Shown here in pieces: positions 25,353 to 33,432 of a stretch of 64,000 nt of DNA (its first letter is position 1; each line of letters starts with the position of its first letter). Where the stretch lies: NCBI GenBank assembly GCA_020025195.1, contig JAHHSN010000002.1, positions 1 to 64,000 of the forward strand, read 5' to 3'. Source of the DNA: Angelakisella sp. Lineage in GTDB: Bacteria > Bacillota > Clostridia > Oscillospirales > Ruminococcaceae. Below the pieces are notes generated by a model. The model searched no databases. It worked only from the letters and a program-made list of their open reading frames with translations, and had not been told where the DNA came from. Position numbers and translations under genes: made by a program.

Positions 25353-26303
25353 ATGAAATATTATCTCGGTATCGATCTCGGCGGAACCAACATCGCGACC
25401 AGTGTCATCGATGAGAATTATCATTTTCTGGCGCGGCACAGCATCCCCACGCTGGGGAACCGCCCCTTTGAGTTTGTGGTAAAGGATATGGCGGACGCCG
25501 GGCGGGAGGTCCTCCGCAAGGCGGGCCTTACCGAAAAGGACATCGACTATGTCGGGATCGGCGCACCCAGCACCATCGAACCCAACACACAGCACATCGT
25601 CTTCGCGAATAACCTCGGCTGGAAAAACGCCGATCTCGCGGGGGAGTTTAAGAAATACTGGGATATCCCCGTGAAGATCGCGAATGACGCGGACTGCGCG
25701 GCGCTGGGAGAGTCGCTGGCGGGTGCGGCCAAGGACTATGACAGCGTCATGATGCTCACCCTCGGCACCGGAGTCGGCGGCAGCTTCATCATGGATAAAA
25801 AGATCTATCTCGGCGGCAATGGCTACGGCTGCGAGCCGGGTCATTCCACCCTTGTTTATAACGGGGTGCGCTGTACCTGCGGACGCCGCGGGTGTCTGGA
25901 GGCCTATGCTTCCGTCACCGCTCTCATCCGGGAGACCATCGAGATGATGGCGATGTACCCCAACAGCCTGATGCGGGAAATGTGCGGCAACGACATCTCC
26001 AAGGTGGACGGTCGCACCGCGTTCGACGCCGCCAAAAAGGGAGACGAGGCCGCCATCCGCGTGGTGGAAAACTACGAGGGCTATCTGGCAGCCGGCATCG
26101 GGAGTCTGGTCATCTCGTTCCGCCCCTCTGTGGTTATTCTGGGCGGCGGACTCAGCAATGAGGGCGAAAATCTTTTGGGACCGGTTCGGCGTCTGGTGCA
26201 TGACACCCTCTATGCCGCCGACCTGATCGCCCCGCCCGCCATTCTCAAGGCCACCCTCGGGAATGACGCCGGGATCATCGGTGCGGCTATGCTGGGCGCC
26301 TAA
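25353..26303 (+). CDS. ROK family sugar kinase
   Basis: ATP-dependent hexose or aminosugar kinase, 316 residues, without a DNA-binding domain. Phosphate loop GIDLGGTNIATSVID; catalytic Asp in NDADCAALGE; second loop LGTGVGGSF; zinc site built from GHSTL and CTCGRRGCLEAYAS. Likely substrates of the family are glucose, N-acetylglucosamine or N-acetylmannosamine. With the NanE-like gene 2 kb away, an amino- or anhydro-sugar is plausible. Confidence 0.88.
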   Translation: MKYYLGIDLGGTNIATSVIDENYHFLARHSIPTLGNRPFEFVVKDMADAGREVLRKAGLTEKDIDYVGIGAPSTIEPNTQHIVFANNLGWKNADLAGEFKKYWDIPVKIANDADCAALGESLAGAAKDYDSVMMLTLGTGVGGSFIMDKKIYLGGNGYGCEPGHSTLVYNGVRCTCGRRGCLEAYASVTALIRETIEMMAMYPNSLMREMCGNDISKVDGRTAFDAAKKGDEAAIRVVENYEGYLAAGIGSLVISFRPSVVILGGGLSNEGENLLGPVRRLVHDTLYAADLIAPPAILKATLGNDAGIIGAAMLGA

Positions 26304-26324
26304 AATTATTCTGAGACCGGGAAG

Positions 26325-26353
26325 GCCTCCACGCACCCCGTGGAGGCTTTTCT
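26325..26353 (+). terminator. Terminator after the ROK kinase
   Basis: GCCTCCACG pairs with CGTGGAGGC around a 5-nt loop, followed by TTTTCTT. It lies before the TTG start of the next gene, so some separation of expression is expected. Confidence 0.8.
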
Positions 26354-26378
26354 TCCCCAACAGGAAAGGTGTGTTCTC

Positions 26379-27398
26379 TTGAAGGTTCGATTTGGTATGA
26401 TCGGCAGTAATTTTATTACCGACTGGTTTTTGAACGGGGCAAGGCTCTGTCCGGAATTTGAGCTGGCGGCGGTTTATTCCCGCTCCGAGGAACGGGCCCG
26501 CGCGCTCGCGGAAAAGCGGGGGGCTCCCCACGCGCACTGGACGCTGGAGGCTCTCGCGGCGGATGATACCGTAGACGCCGTCTATATTGCCAGTCCCAAC
26601 GTCTGCCATGTGGAGCAGACCCTTCAGATGCTCCGAGCCGGAAAGCACGTCCTCTGCGAAAAGCCGATGGCCCCGAGCCTTGCGGAATTTGAGCTTCTTA
26701 TGAAAACTGCAGAGGAGAACGGCGTCATCCTCATGGAGGCGATGCGCAGCGCTCACGACCCTCTTTTGCCGGTCATCCGGCAGAAGCTGGAAGAGATTGG
26801 TCCCATCAGAACGGCGTCTTTTTCCTATTGCCAGTATTCCTCCCGCTATGATAAGTGGAAGGCCGGTGTCACCGAAAACGCCTTTGACCCTGCCATGCAG
26901 GGCGGCGCCCTGATGGATATCGGCGTCTACTGCGTCCATATGATGGTGATGCTTCTGGGCGCTCCGCAAAGGATAAAGGCGGAGGCGTGCTTTCTGCCCG
27001 GATCCATTGACGGGCTGGGCGGCCTCACCGCGGAATACGCGGGGCACTACGCACGGCTCACCTACAGCAAGGTGCATGACAGTTTGCTGCCTGCGGAGAT
27101 TTCCGGGGAAGGGGGAACCCTGCAGTTTGGGCCGGTGGCGGCGCCCTCCTGGGCAAAATGGAAGCCAAAATCGGAAAAAAATGGCGAATGGACCCCACTG
27201 GGTATTGAAGTAATCCCTGAGGACATGTATTATGAGGTAAAGGACTTTATTGCCGCGGTGCAGGGGACCCAATCTGCCGCGGTGTTTGGGGAGTGGTCAC
27301 GGCAGGCCATCCGGGTGATGGACGCCGTCCGCCGGGAGACCGGCATCGACTTTCGGCCCCATAGCAGAACGGAACAAGAGGAGAGAAGATTTCTATGA
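26379..27398 (+). CDS. Gfo/Idh/MocA family oxidoreductase (DIGxY type)
   Basis: 339 residues from the TTG at 26379, chosen because AGGAAAGG lies about 8 nt upstream and the protein then starts at the Rossmann strand MKVRFGMIGSNFI. It has CEKPMAPS and the segment ALMDIGVYCVHMMVMLLG, in which Tyr replaces the usual catalytic His. This marks the dihydrodiol-dehydrogenase/1,5-anhydrofructose-reductase-like branch. A reductase acting on a keto- or anhydro-sugar is a reasonable inference. It overlaps the deoR start by 4 bp. Confidence 0.83.
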   Translation: MKVRFGMIGSNFITDWFLNGARLCPEFELAAVYSRSEERARALAEKRGAPHAHWTLEALAADDTVDAVYIASPNVCHVEQTLQMLRAGKHVLCEKPMAPSLAEFELLMKTAEENGVILMEAMRSAHDPLLPVIRQKLEEIGPIRTASFSYCQYSSRYDKWKAGVTENAFDPAMQGGALMDIGVYCVHMMVMLLGAPQRIKAEACFLPGSIDGLGGLTAEYAGHYARLTYSKVHDSLLPAEISGEGGTLQFGPVAAPSWAKWKPKSEKNGEWTPLGIEVIPEDMYYEVKDFIAAVQGTQSAAVFGEWSRQAIRVMDAVRRETGIDFRPHSRTEQEERRFL

Positions 27399-28156
27399 TC
27401 GCATCAGAGCGCAACCTGTATATCCTGCGGGAGATCCATGAGCGTGGGGTGATCAATCTGAAGGAGGTTGCCGCAGCGCTCGGTACTTCAGAAGCGACCA
27501 TCCGCCGGGATCTGGAAAAACTGGAACGACAGGGAAAGCTGACCCGTGTCAAAGGCGGCGCCACCAAGAACGGCGGGGCCGATGAAATTTTGGGCATGGG
27601 GGAGCTTGCCATGCGCAGCAAGACCCAGATCAACCATGCGGAAAAGCTGGCGGTGGCCGCGGAAGCCGCCAAGACGGTGTGCGACGGCGATACCGTATTT
27701 TTGGACTGCGGGACGAGCCTTGCGCCGCTGGCGGCCATCCTCCTGCGCCGTGACGTCCAGATCGTCACATACAGTGAGCTGGTGCTGGGGCAGGTAAAGA
27801 ACCCCAAGGCGGAGCTGATTATGGTCGGCGGCATCTACAACGCTCACCACAATATGTTCACCGGCACGCTTTCGGAGCAGATGCTCAGCAACTTCCGCTT
27901 TCAGCACGCCTTTATCGGCTGCTACGGGCTTTCCCTCACCGAGGGAAAATGCTTCGACCTCGATATGGCAAGCACCAACATGAAGCTCATCGGCATGGAG
28001 AACGCCGAGCACCGCTATCTTCTGGTGGATGATTCCAAGCTGGGGAAGCGGGGATTCTATACGCTTGCGGATCTTTCGGCGTTTGATAAAGTTTTTTGCA
28101 GTGAGCCAAAAGAGCCGGTGGAGGCGCCGGAAAACTTCATATTCGTTCAAAAATGA
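27395..28156 (+). CDS. DeoR family transcriptional regulator
   Basis: 253 residues: N-terminal DeoR helix-turn-helix (LKEVAAALGTSEATIRRDL, about residues 20-40), then a DeoRC sugar-phosphate sensor domain with DCGTSLAPLAAIL and FIGCYGLSLTEG. Translationally coupled to the preceding oxidoreductase. It probably regulates the nanE-GRE operon whose promoter begins 31 bp after its stop, with a sugar phosphate as effector. Confidence 0.9.
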   Translation: MIASERNLYILREIHERGVINLKEVAAALGTSEATIRRDLEKLERQGKLTRVKGGATKNGGADEILGMGELAMRSKTQINHAEKLAVAAEAAKTVCDGDTVFLDCGTSLAPLAAILLRRDVQIVTYSELVLGQVKNPKAELIMVGGIYNAHHNMFTGTLSEQMLSNFRFQHAFIGCYGLSLTEGKCFDLDMASTNMKLIGMENAEHRYLLVDDSKLGKRGFYTLADLSAFDKVFCSEPKEPVEAPENFIFVQK

Positions 28157-28186
28157 AAATAAATGCAAGAGATTGCAAATAAACTA

Positions 28187-28215
28187 TTGAATTTGAAAAC
28201 CGCTGCTGTTATAAT
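28187..28215 (+). promoter_or_regulatory. Promoter of the nanE-GRE-activase operon
   Basis: TTGAAT, 17-bp spacer, TATAAT. Just upstream (28163-28180) are ATGCAAGA and ATTGCAAAT, similar to the repeats at the ABC importer promoter. The -10 box lies inside the left part of the deoR terminator hairpin. Confidence 0.8.
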
Positions 28216-28253
28216 TATGGTAGACCATAAGGATAACAGCGGCGGCTTTTTTA
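28200..28253 (+). terminator. Terminator of deoR, overlapping the next promoter
   Basis: CCGCTGCTGTTAT pairs with ATAACAGCGGCGG (one mismatch), with an inner TTATGG/CCATAA stem, followed by CTTTTTTAT. Readthrough from deoR would form it, while transcripts from the overlapping promoter start inside it and would not. Confidence 0.8.
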
Positions 28254-28329
28254 TAGGCCTTTCCCCGAGGGGAGCCGCTCAAAATAACGGCAGCCGAAGC
28301 GGCGGCAAAAAGAAGAATGGAGGATACAT

Positions 28330-29079
28330 ATGAAAACACAGGACCCCAAAAAACGTGCGATTTTGGAGAGCTTTAAGAACGGTCTGATCGTCTCCTGCCA
28401 GGTGCAGAAGGACGATCCGATCTATACGGACGACATGGTGGTCAAGATGGCGGAGGCGGCCCAATGGGCGGGCGCCGTCGGCATCCGTGCCAATACCCCG
28501 GAGCAGATCCGTGCCATCAAGGCGAAGGTGAATCTGCCGATGATCGGTCTTTATAAGATCTGGCACGAGGACACCGACGTCTTTATCACCCCCACCTTGG
28601 AGGCGGCCCGGCAGGTCTGGGAGGCCGGCGCGGAGATCATCGCGCTTGACTGCACCGATCAGATCACCCATGAGGGACGTCCCGCGTGGGAGCTGCTCCC
28701 CATCGTCAAAAAGGAGATCCCCGAGGCGATGATCTTTGCGGATATCTCGAATTATGAGGAAGCCAAGCGCGCGGTGGAGCTGGGCGCGGACATTGTCGGT
28801 CCCACCCTCTACGGCTACACCAAGGAGACCGCTTCCATCGAATATCCCGATCTCCGGGAATTTGCCCGGATGTGCCGCGATATGGGCGACGAGGCCTATT
28901 TCGTGATGGAGGGACATATCTATACGCCCGAGGACGCCATCAAATGCCTCTATCTCGGCGCGCACACCGTTGTGGTCGGCAGCGCCATCACCCGTCCCCA
29001 TCTTACCGCCAAGCGCTTTGTGGATCTGATGGGCGGCTACCGCGATAACTGGCGTGACGCAGAAAAGAGCAAACACTAA
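28330..29079 (+). CDS. Divergent NanE-like (ManNAc-6-phosphate 2-epimerase family) protein
   Basis: TIM-barrel sugar phosphate epimerase, 249 residues. NanE converts N-acetylmannosamine-6-phosphate to N-acetylglucosamine-6-phosphate by deprotonating C2. Conserved: GLIVSCQ near the N-terminus, AVGIRANT, Lys76 (GLYKIW), Asp107 (ALDCTD), Glu194 (MEGHI) and the phosphate loop VVVGSAITRP. Two usual features differ. The T-x-R-x-R-P stretch after Asp107 reads TDQITHEGRP, and the EGR/EGK motif reads EGH. These changes are close to the substrate, so the substrate may differ from ManNAc-6-P. It is the first gene of an operon with a glycyl radical enzyme. Confidence 0.8.
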   Translation: MKTQDPKKRAILESFKNGLIVSCQVQKDDPIYTDDMVVKMAEAAQWAGAVGIRANTPEQIRAIKAKVNLPMIGLYKIWHEDTDVFITPTLEAARQVWEAGAEIIALDCTDQITHEGRPAWELLPIVKKEIPEAMIFADISNYEEAKRAVELGADIVGPTLYGYTKETASIEYPDLREFARMCRDMGDEAYFVMEGHIYTPEDAIKCLYLGAHTVVVGSAITRPHLTAKRFVDLMGGYRDNWRDAEKSKH

Positions 29080-29123
29080 ATGATATTTTAGAACTCTCCC
29101 AGCGGAGGGAAAGGAGAACCAAT

Positions 29124-31406
29124 ATGGCAAAATTCAATGTAGACGGGATTCAGAACGTGGAGGTCAGCAAAAAGCTTCCTCCGCAGATGACCGCTTCGCA
29201 GCAGCTGGCGCTGATGCAGAAATACACCGATACCCACAGGGCGTGCGCTGATCTCCCCAAGGAGATGCGGGAGCTTCGCTGCCTGGAGGTTCTCTATCCC
29301 ACCCTTCTGCGCCGCATGGAGCCGGGGGACCGTTTCCTCGGACGCCTCGACTTTCTGCCCATCGGCTTTGGCTGCGTCACCTCGCTCGGCGGCGTCGGTC
29401 ATTACTGCGTGTTCGGAAAGCTGAAGCTCCTCCGGGAAAAACTCCCGACCGAGGAGGAAAAGGCGCAGCTGGACGCGCTCTATCAGTACTGGCTCCAGCA
29501 CGACTGCAAGACGGTCTATTGCCGGGAGGAGCTGATTGACGATGTCATCGGGCGCTTTATTGATGTGGAAACCCCGCTCATCGCGACCGCCCGTCTTTCC
29601 GGCATGATGCTGGATTATGAAGCACTCCTGTCGGGCGGCGTGGACGGCCTGCGGGAGAGAATCCGGGAGGGAATGGCCTGTAACGGCCAAAACGCCTTCT
29701 ATGAGGCGTCTCTCGGCGCGCTGGATCTCTTCTGCCGCGCGGCGGAGCATCTCCGTCAGGAGGCGCTGGAGACCGCCGGGGAAGAGAAAGAGCCCAAGCG
29801 GAAGGCGGAGCTTCTCAAGATGGCGGAGGTTCTTGCGAACATTCAGCACGGGGCGCCCGCCACCTTCCCGGAGGCGCTGCAGTTGTTCTGGCTCTATGCG
29901 CTGCTGGCCGGCGTCATCAATTACGGCCGGCTGGACGACCTGCTGGGGCCGTACCTGAAGGCGGACCTCGACGCGGGCCGGCTCACCGAGGAGGAGGCGT
30001 ATGAGTATGTCAAGTGCCTCTGGCGGATGATCGAAAACCGCCGCACCACCGTGAACGGCCGCATCATCGTCGGCGGCCGGGGACGCCGTCATCCTGAGGC
30101 GGCGGATATCTTTCTGCGCCTCGGTATGCGGGCGGCGACCGAGCTTCGCTATGTGGAGCCGCAGTTCACCCTGCGGATCACCGAGGATATGCCGGAGGAA
30201 TACTGGGACAGTGCGATGGAGGCTCTCGGCCGCGGCGCAACCTATCCCACTCTCTATAACGATGATGTCAATGTGCCGGCGGTCATGCACGCCATGCGGG
30301 TGGATGAAAAGACCGCTGAGCAGTATGTTCCCTTTGGCTGCGGTGAGTATGTCATCGCGGGTCAGAGTACCGGCACCCCCAATACCTGCATCAACCTGCT
30401 TAAGATTTTCCAGATGTCGCTCAATGAGGGTATTGACCCGATGGACGGCATTGATAAGAGCGACGGCGTGGTGCTTCGCCCCGTCACCGAACTTAAAACC
30501 TTCGAGGAGGTTTGGGAGCAGTATACCAAGCTCCTTGACCACTACCTCGACCTCTCCATCCACGCGCAGATGCATTCCTACGAGGTGATGCGCCGTCAGG
30601 TGAGCTTCCTCTTTACCAGCCTCCTGATGGATGACTGCATTGCCCGCGGCAAGGCGGTGCTGGATGGCGGTGTCCGCTATCTCGGCGGCACCAATGAGAC
30701 CTACGGCAACATCAACACCTCCGACGCTCTCTGGGCGATCAAGGATCTGGTCTTTGATCAAAAGAAATACACCCTGAAAGAGCTGGTGGACGCCGCGAAC
30801 GCGGACTTTAAGGGCCGGGAGGATCTCCGTCTGGAGCTTTGGCGCTGCGACAAATACGGCAACGACCTGGAGACGGCAGACGGCATGGCGAACCGCCTTT
30901 ATGAGTATGTTGCGAACGGCGTGAGGGACCGCGGTATCGCGGCGGGGATGCAGTACTATCTCATCGTCATCAGCAACAACCAGCTCAACACCGAGTGGGG
31001 ACGCCGTACGGCGGCTTCTCTGGATGGGCGGCACGCGGGTCAGTATATGAACCCTGCCAACAACCCGCAGGGCGGCGCCAACGTCTCCGGCCCCACCGCT
31101 ATGCTCAATTCCCTCGCGAAATTTGACGCGAAGCTGCATGGCGCCTCGGTACAGAATATCAAGTTTTCCACCGCCTTCTTTAAGGAGAACCGGGAGAAGA
31201 TCAAGGCGCTCTTCAAGACCTACTTTAAGCGCGGCGGCTGCCACCTGATGGTGACCGTCATCGACCACGGTATTCTGGAAAAAGCAGTGGAGCATCCCGA
31301 GGACTACCCCGATCTCATTGTCCGTGTGAGCGGGTTCTCCGCCGTCTTTGTCAATCTGGAACCGGATATTCAGCAGGAGCTGATGAGCCGTGTTATGTAT
31401 GAATAA
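29124..31406 (+). CDS. Glycyl radical enzyme, dehydratase/lyase type (pyruvate formate-lyase family)
   Basis: 760 residues. The glycyl radical site is RVSGFSAVF with Gly737; the thiyl-radical cysteine is Cys406 in FGCGEYVIAG, followed two residues later by Glu408. Pyruvate formate-lyase has adjacent cysteines here, whereas diol, glycerol and choline-type eliminases carry Cys-x-Glu, so this is an eliminase or C-O lyase rather than a formate-lyase. The motif GCGEY differs from the GCVE form of glycerol, choline and hydroxyproline enzymes. The NanE-like gene upstream and DeoC downstream suggest a sugar phosphate or anhydrosugar phosphate substrate. Its activase follows directly. Confidence 0.92.
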   Translation: MAKFNVDGIQNVEVSKKLPPQMTASQQLALMQKYTDTHRACADLPKEMRELRCLEVLYPTLLRRMEPGDRFLGRLDFLPIGFGCVTSLGGVGHYCVFGKLKLLREKLPTEEEKAQLDALYQYWLQHDCKTVYCREELIDDVIGRFIDVETPLIATARLSGMMLDYEALLSGGVDGLRERIREGMACNGQNAFYEASLGALDLFCRAAEHLRQEALETAGEEKEPKRKAELLKMAEVLANIQHGAPATFPEALQLFWLYALLAGVINYGRLDDLLGPYLKADLDAGRLTEEEAYEYVKCLWRMIENRRTTVNGRIIVGGRGRRHPEAADIFLRLGMRAATELRYVEPQFTLRITEDMPEEYWDSAMEALGRGATYPTLYNDDVNVPAVMHAMRVDEKTAEQYVPFGCGEYVIAGQSTGTPNTCINLLKIFQMSLNEGIDPMDGIDKSDGVVLRPVTELKTFEEVWEQYTKLLDHYLDLSIHAQMHSYEVMRRQVSFLFTSLLMDDCIARGKAVLDGGVRYLGGTNETYGNINTSDALWAIKDLVFDQKKYTLKELVDAANADFKGREDLRLELWRCDKYGNDLETADGMANRLYEYVANGVRDRGIAAGMQYYLIVISNNQLNTEWGRRTAASLDGRHAGQYMNPANNPQGGANVSGPTAMLNSLAKFDAKLHGASVQNIKFSTAFFKENREKIKALFKTYFKRGGCHLMVTVIDHGILEKAVEHPEDYPDLIVRVSGFSAVFVNLEPDIQQELMSRVMYE

Positions 31407-31419
31407 AAGGAGCTTTCCG

Positions 31420-32328
31420 ATGGAACCGCTGCTTCATGTCATGGATATCGAGCGCTTTGCCACCAAGGACGGCCCGGGCATCCGTACCACCGTCTTTCTC
31501 AAGGGCTGTCCGCTCCACTGCCCGTGGTGCGCCAACCCGGAATCCCAGAGCGCTCTGCCGCAGCTTTTGTGGTTTAAGAATAAGTGCACCGCCTGCGGCG
31601 CCTGTGTCGCGGCCTGTCCGAACGGCGCCCGGCAGGGGAAGCCGGGAGAGTACCCCCGGTTTGACCCCGCCCTCTGTGTGGCGTGCGGCGCCTGCCAAAG
31701 GGTCTGTCCCGCCGAAGCCCTCAAGGTTTCCGGAAAGGATTATGATATTCCCACCCTTCTTGCGGCGGTGCTCCGTGACCGGGACTACTACGAGACCTCC
31801 GGCGGCGGCGTGACCGTCTCCGGCGGGGAACCGCTGGCCCAGCCGGCGTCGCTGGCCGGCTTTCTTGCAGCGTGCAGGGAGGAGGGCTTACATACCGCGG
31901 CGGAAACCTGCGGCGCCTTCACCGAGGAGGCGTTTGCCCTTGTCGCGCCCCATCTGGATCTTTTCCTCTTTGACATCAAATGCGGGGAGGAAAAGAAGCT
32001 GCGGGAAACGACCGGCGGCGACCTTGCCGCGATCAAAAAGAACCTGACCCACGCCGTGGAAAGCGGCAAGGAGGTGATCGGACGGGTTCCGGTCATCCCC
32101 GGTTTCAACCACACCAAAGAGGGGATGGAGGCCATCTTTCAGACGGCGCGGGACTGCGGCGTCAGGCGTCTCGATCTCCTTCCGTATCACACCCTTGGAA
32201 AAAATAAATACGCCGCGCTCGGTCGTCCCTACCCCTTGGAGGGAGTCCCGATGCTGACCCGCGAGGAGCTTCTGCCGTGGCAGGCTCTGGCGGGGGAGTG
32301 GGGACTGGACGCGAGGATCGGCGGTTAA
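31420..32328 (+). CDS. Glycyl radical enzyme activating enzyme (radical SAM)
   Basis: Generates the glycyl radical on the preceding enzyme using S-adenosylmethionine. 302 residues from the ATG at 31420, which has AAAAGGAG 7 nt upstream; an ATG at 31399 lacks such a site. Radical SAM motif GCPLHCPWCANPES (C-x3-C-x2-C), then two ferredoxin-type clusters CTACGACVAACPNGA and CVACGACQRVCPAEAL. This insert is typical of activases of eliminase-type enzymes and absent from PflA. SAM-binding GGG and SGGEPLAQ follow. Confidence 0.95.
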   Translation: MEPLLHVMDIERFATKDGPGIRTTVFLKGCPLHCPWCANPESQSALPQLLWFKNKCTACGACVAACPNGARQGKPGEYPRFDPALCVACGACQRVCPAEALKVSGKDYDIPTLLAAVLRDRDYYETSGGGVTVSGGEPLAQPASLAGFLAACREEGLHTAAETCGAFTEEAFALVAPHLDLFLFDIKCGEEKKLRETTGGDLAAIKKNLTHAVESGKEVIGRVPVIPGFNHTKEGMEAIFQTARDCGVRRLDLLPYHTLGKNKYAALGRPYPLEGVPMLTREELLPWQALAGEWGLDARIGG

Positions 32329-32359
32329 ATTCGCATTATTTCTCCTCCTTATGATTATG

Positions 32360-32401
32360 CCAAAAGCCCGTGCGCCCATTTCTGGGATCGCGGGCTTTTG
32401 G
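32360..32401. terminator. Shared terminator between activase and deoC
   Basis: CCAAAAGCCCG pairs with CGGGCTTTTGG, with an inner GCCCA/TGGG stem. It lies between converging genes; T runs outside the stem are short on both sides. Confidence 0.6.
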
Positions 32402-32506
32402 TCATTTTAAGGGAGCTGTTTCTATCCAGGGACAGCGAAATCCGCCCCCCGATTGGAGAGCGGATTCCATGAAGGTATTAAGAATGTAGAGAGAAACTAG
32501 CAAAAA

Positions 32507-33280
32507 TTATTTGCCCTCGCGCATGGCCTTGGCCTCAGCGGGGGTGCAGCCCAGCACCACGGGGGTGGAGCGGTAACCAATGCCCATCCGGTCGATGCCC
32601 ATGTCGATGAGCTCAAAGAAATGCTCCCGGGTGCGGATGGCACCGGAGCCCTTGATCTTGCAGCGACCCTTGGTGGTCTCCATCATGGCGGAAATGACCT
32701 CGCAGGTCGCGCCGTCGCTCTTGCCGCCGGTGAAGAAGCCGGTGCTGGTCTTAACAAAGTCGGTGCCGGCGGAAATGGCGGTCTCGGTCGCCTTCTTGAT
32801 CTCATCAATGGTCAGGGCGTCGGTCTCAAAGATGACCTTGACGGCGGTGCCATACTTGTGGCAGACGTCGATGACCGCCTTGAGGTCGGCCTCTACGTCA
32901 TCCCACTTGCCGGAACGGATCCAGCCGTAGTTGGCGACGATATCAAGCTCAAAGATCTTGCCGGTCTTGCAGTATTCTTCCGCCTGCATGACCTTGGAAG
33001 CGGTGGTGGAAAGTCCGAAGGGGAAGTCGCATACCACGCAGATCTCGGTCCCGGTGCCCTCGCAAAGCTCGATGGCGATGGGGAGAGAGGAGGGGTTGAT
33101 GCAGACGGTGCGGCATCCGAAATCAATGCCTTCCTGAATGTACTTGCGAATGTCGGCCTCGGTGAATTCGGGTTTCAGTACAGACTGGTCAATATAGGAG
33201 GCAAGCTCCGCGACGGTCATTTCAGCAGCCTTTTTGGTAGGTTTCATGATATGACAATGCAGGTCCATAATTTGCCCCAA
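32507..33280 (-). CDS. deoC: Deoxyribose-phosphate aldolase family (DeoC)
   Basis: Class I aldolase, classically 2-deoxyribose-5-phosphate to acetaldehyde and glyceraldehyde-3-phosphate. Schiff-base Lys177 in VKTSTGF, proton-relay Lys148 in AVKVIFETD and Asp113 in FELDIV are all present. The start is uncertain: TTG at 33280, ATG at 33268, or ATG at about 33220 just before the conserved domain. It converges on the GRE operon and diverges from rpiR. Since no nucleoside genes are near, it may cleave the deoxyketose phosphate made by the radical enzyme; this is inference. Confidence 0.9.
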   Translation of the reverse strand: MGQIMDLHCHIMKPTKKAAEMTVAELASYIDQSVLKPEFTEADIRKYIQEGIDFGCRTVCINPSSLPIAIELCEGTGTEICVVCDFPFGLSTTASKVMQAEEYCKTGKIFELDIVANYGWIRSGKWDDVEADLKAVIDVCHKYGTAVKVIFETDALTIDEIKKATETAISAGTDFVKTSTGFFTGGKSDGATCEVISAMMETTKGRCKIKGSGAIRTREHFFELIDMGIDRMGIGYRSTPVVLGCTPAEAKAMREGK

Positions 33281-33314
33281 GGAGCAGGACGCCGCATCTC
33301 CTTTCGACAGCTTT

Positions 33315-33343
33315 ATTCTAGCACACCGTTACTACATTGTCAA
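33315..33343 (-). promoter_or_regulatory. Promoter of deoC
   Basis: On the minus strand: TTGACA, 17-bp spacer, TAGAAT. The -35 lies inside an inverted repeat shared with the divergent rpiR promoter region. Confidence 0.85.
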
Positions 33344-33366
33344 TGTGAAAATGTAGTTTCGCTACA
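33331..33366. promoter_or_regulatory. RpiR/HexR-like operator between deoC and rpiR
   Basis: TGTAGTTTCGCTACA (33352-33366) fits the TGTARTNNNAYTACA type operator of HexR-like RpiR regulators at all but one fixed position. A further ACTACA at 33331 forms a wider inverted repeat with TGTAGT at 33352. The block lies between the two divergent promoters and covers the deoC -35. Confidence 0.7.
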
Positions 33367-33373
33367 AAAATGC

Positions 33374-33402
33374 TTGCAGAAGGGCGGCGCGGCAGGTATA
33401 AT
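33374..33402 (+). promoter_or_regulatory. Promoter of rpiR
   Basis: TTGCAG, 17-bp spacer, TATAAT, with the ATG 30 bp further on. Confidence 0.82.
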
Positions 33403-33432
33403 AGGGATGAGTTCAAGGGGAGGTGCCTTTTT

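Noticed and set aside
29124..31406. Glycyl radical enzyme as pyruvate formate-lyase
   Set aside because: It lacks the adjacent Cys-Cys active site, has Cys-x-Glu instead, and its activase carries two extra ferredoxin clusters, unlike PflA.
33370..33432. Upstream in-frame start for the RpiR regulator
   Set aside because: The codon lies before the -10 box of the only good promoter, so it would not be transcribed.
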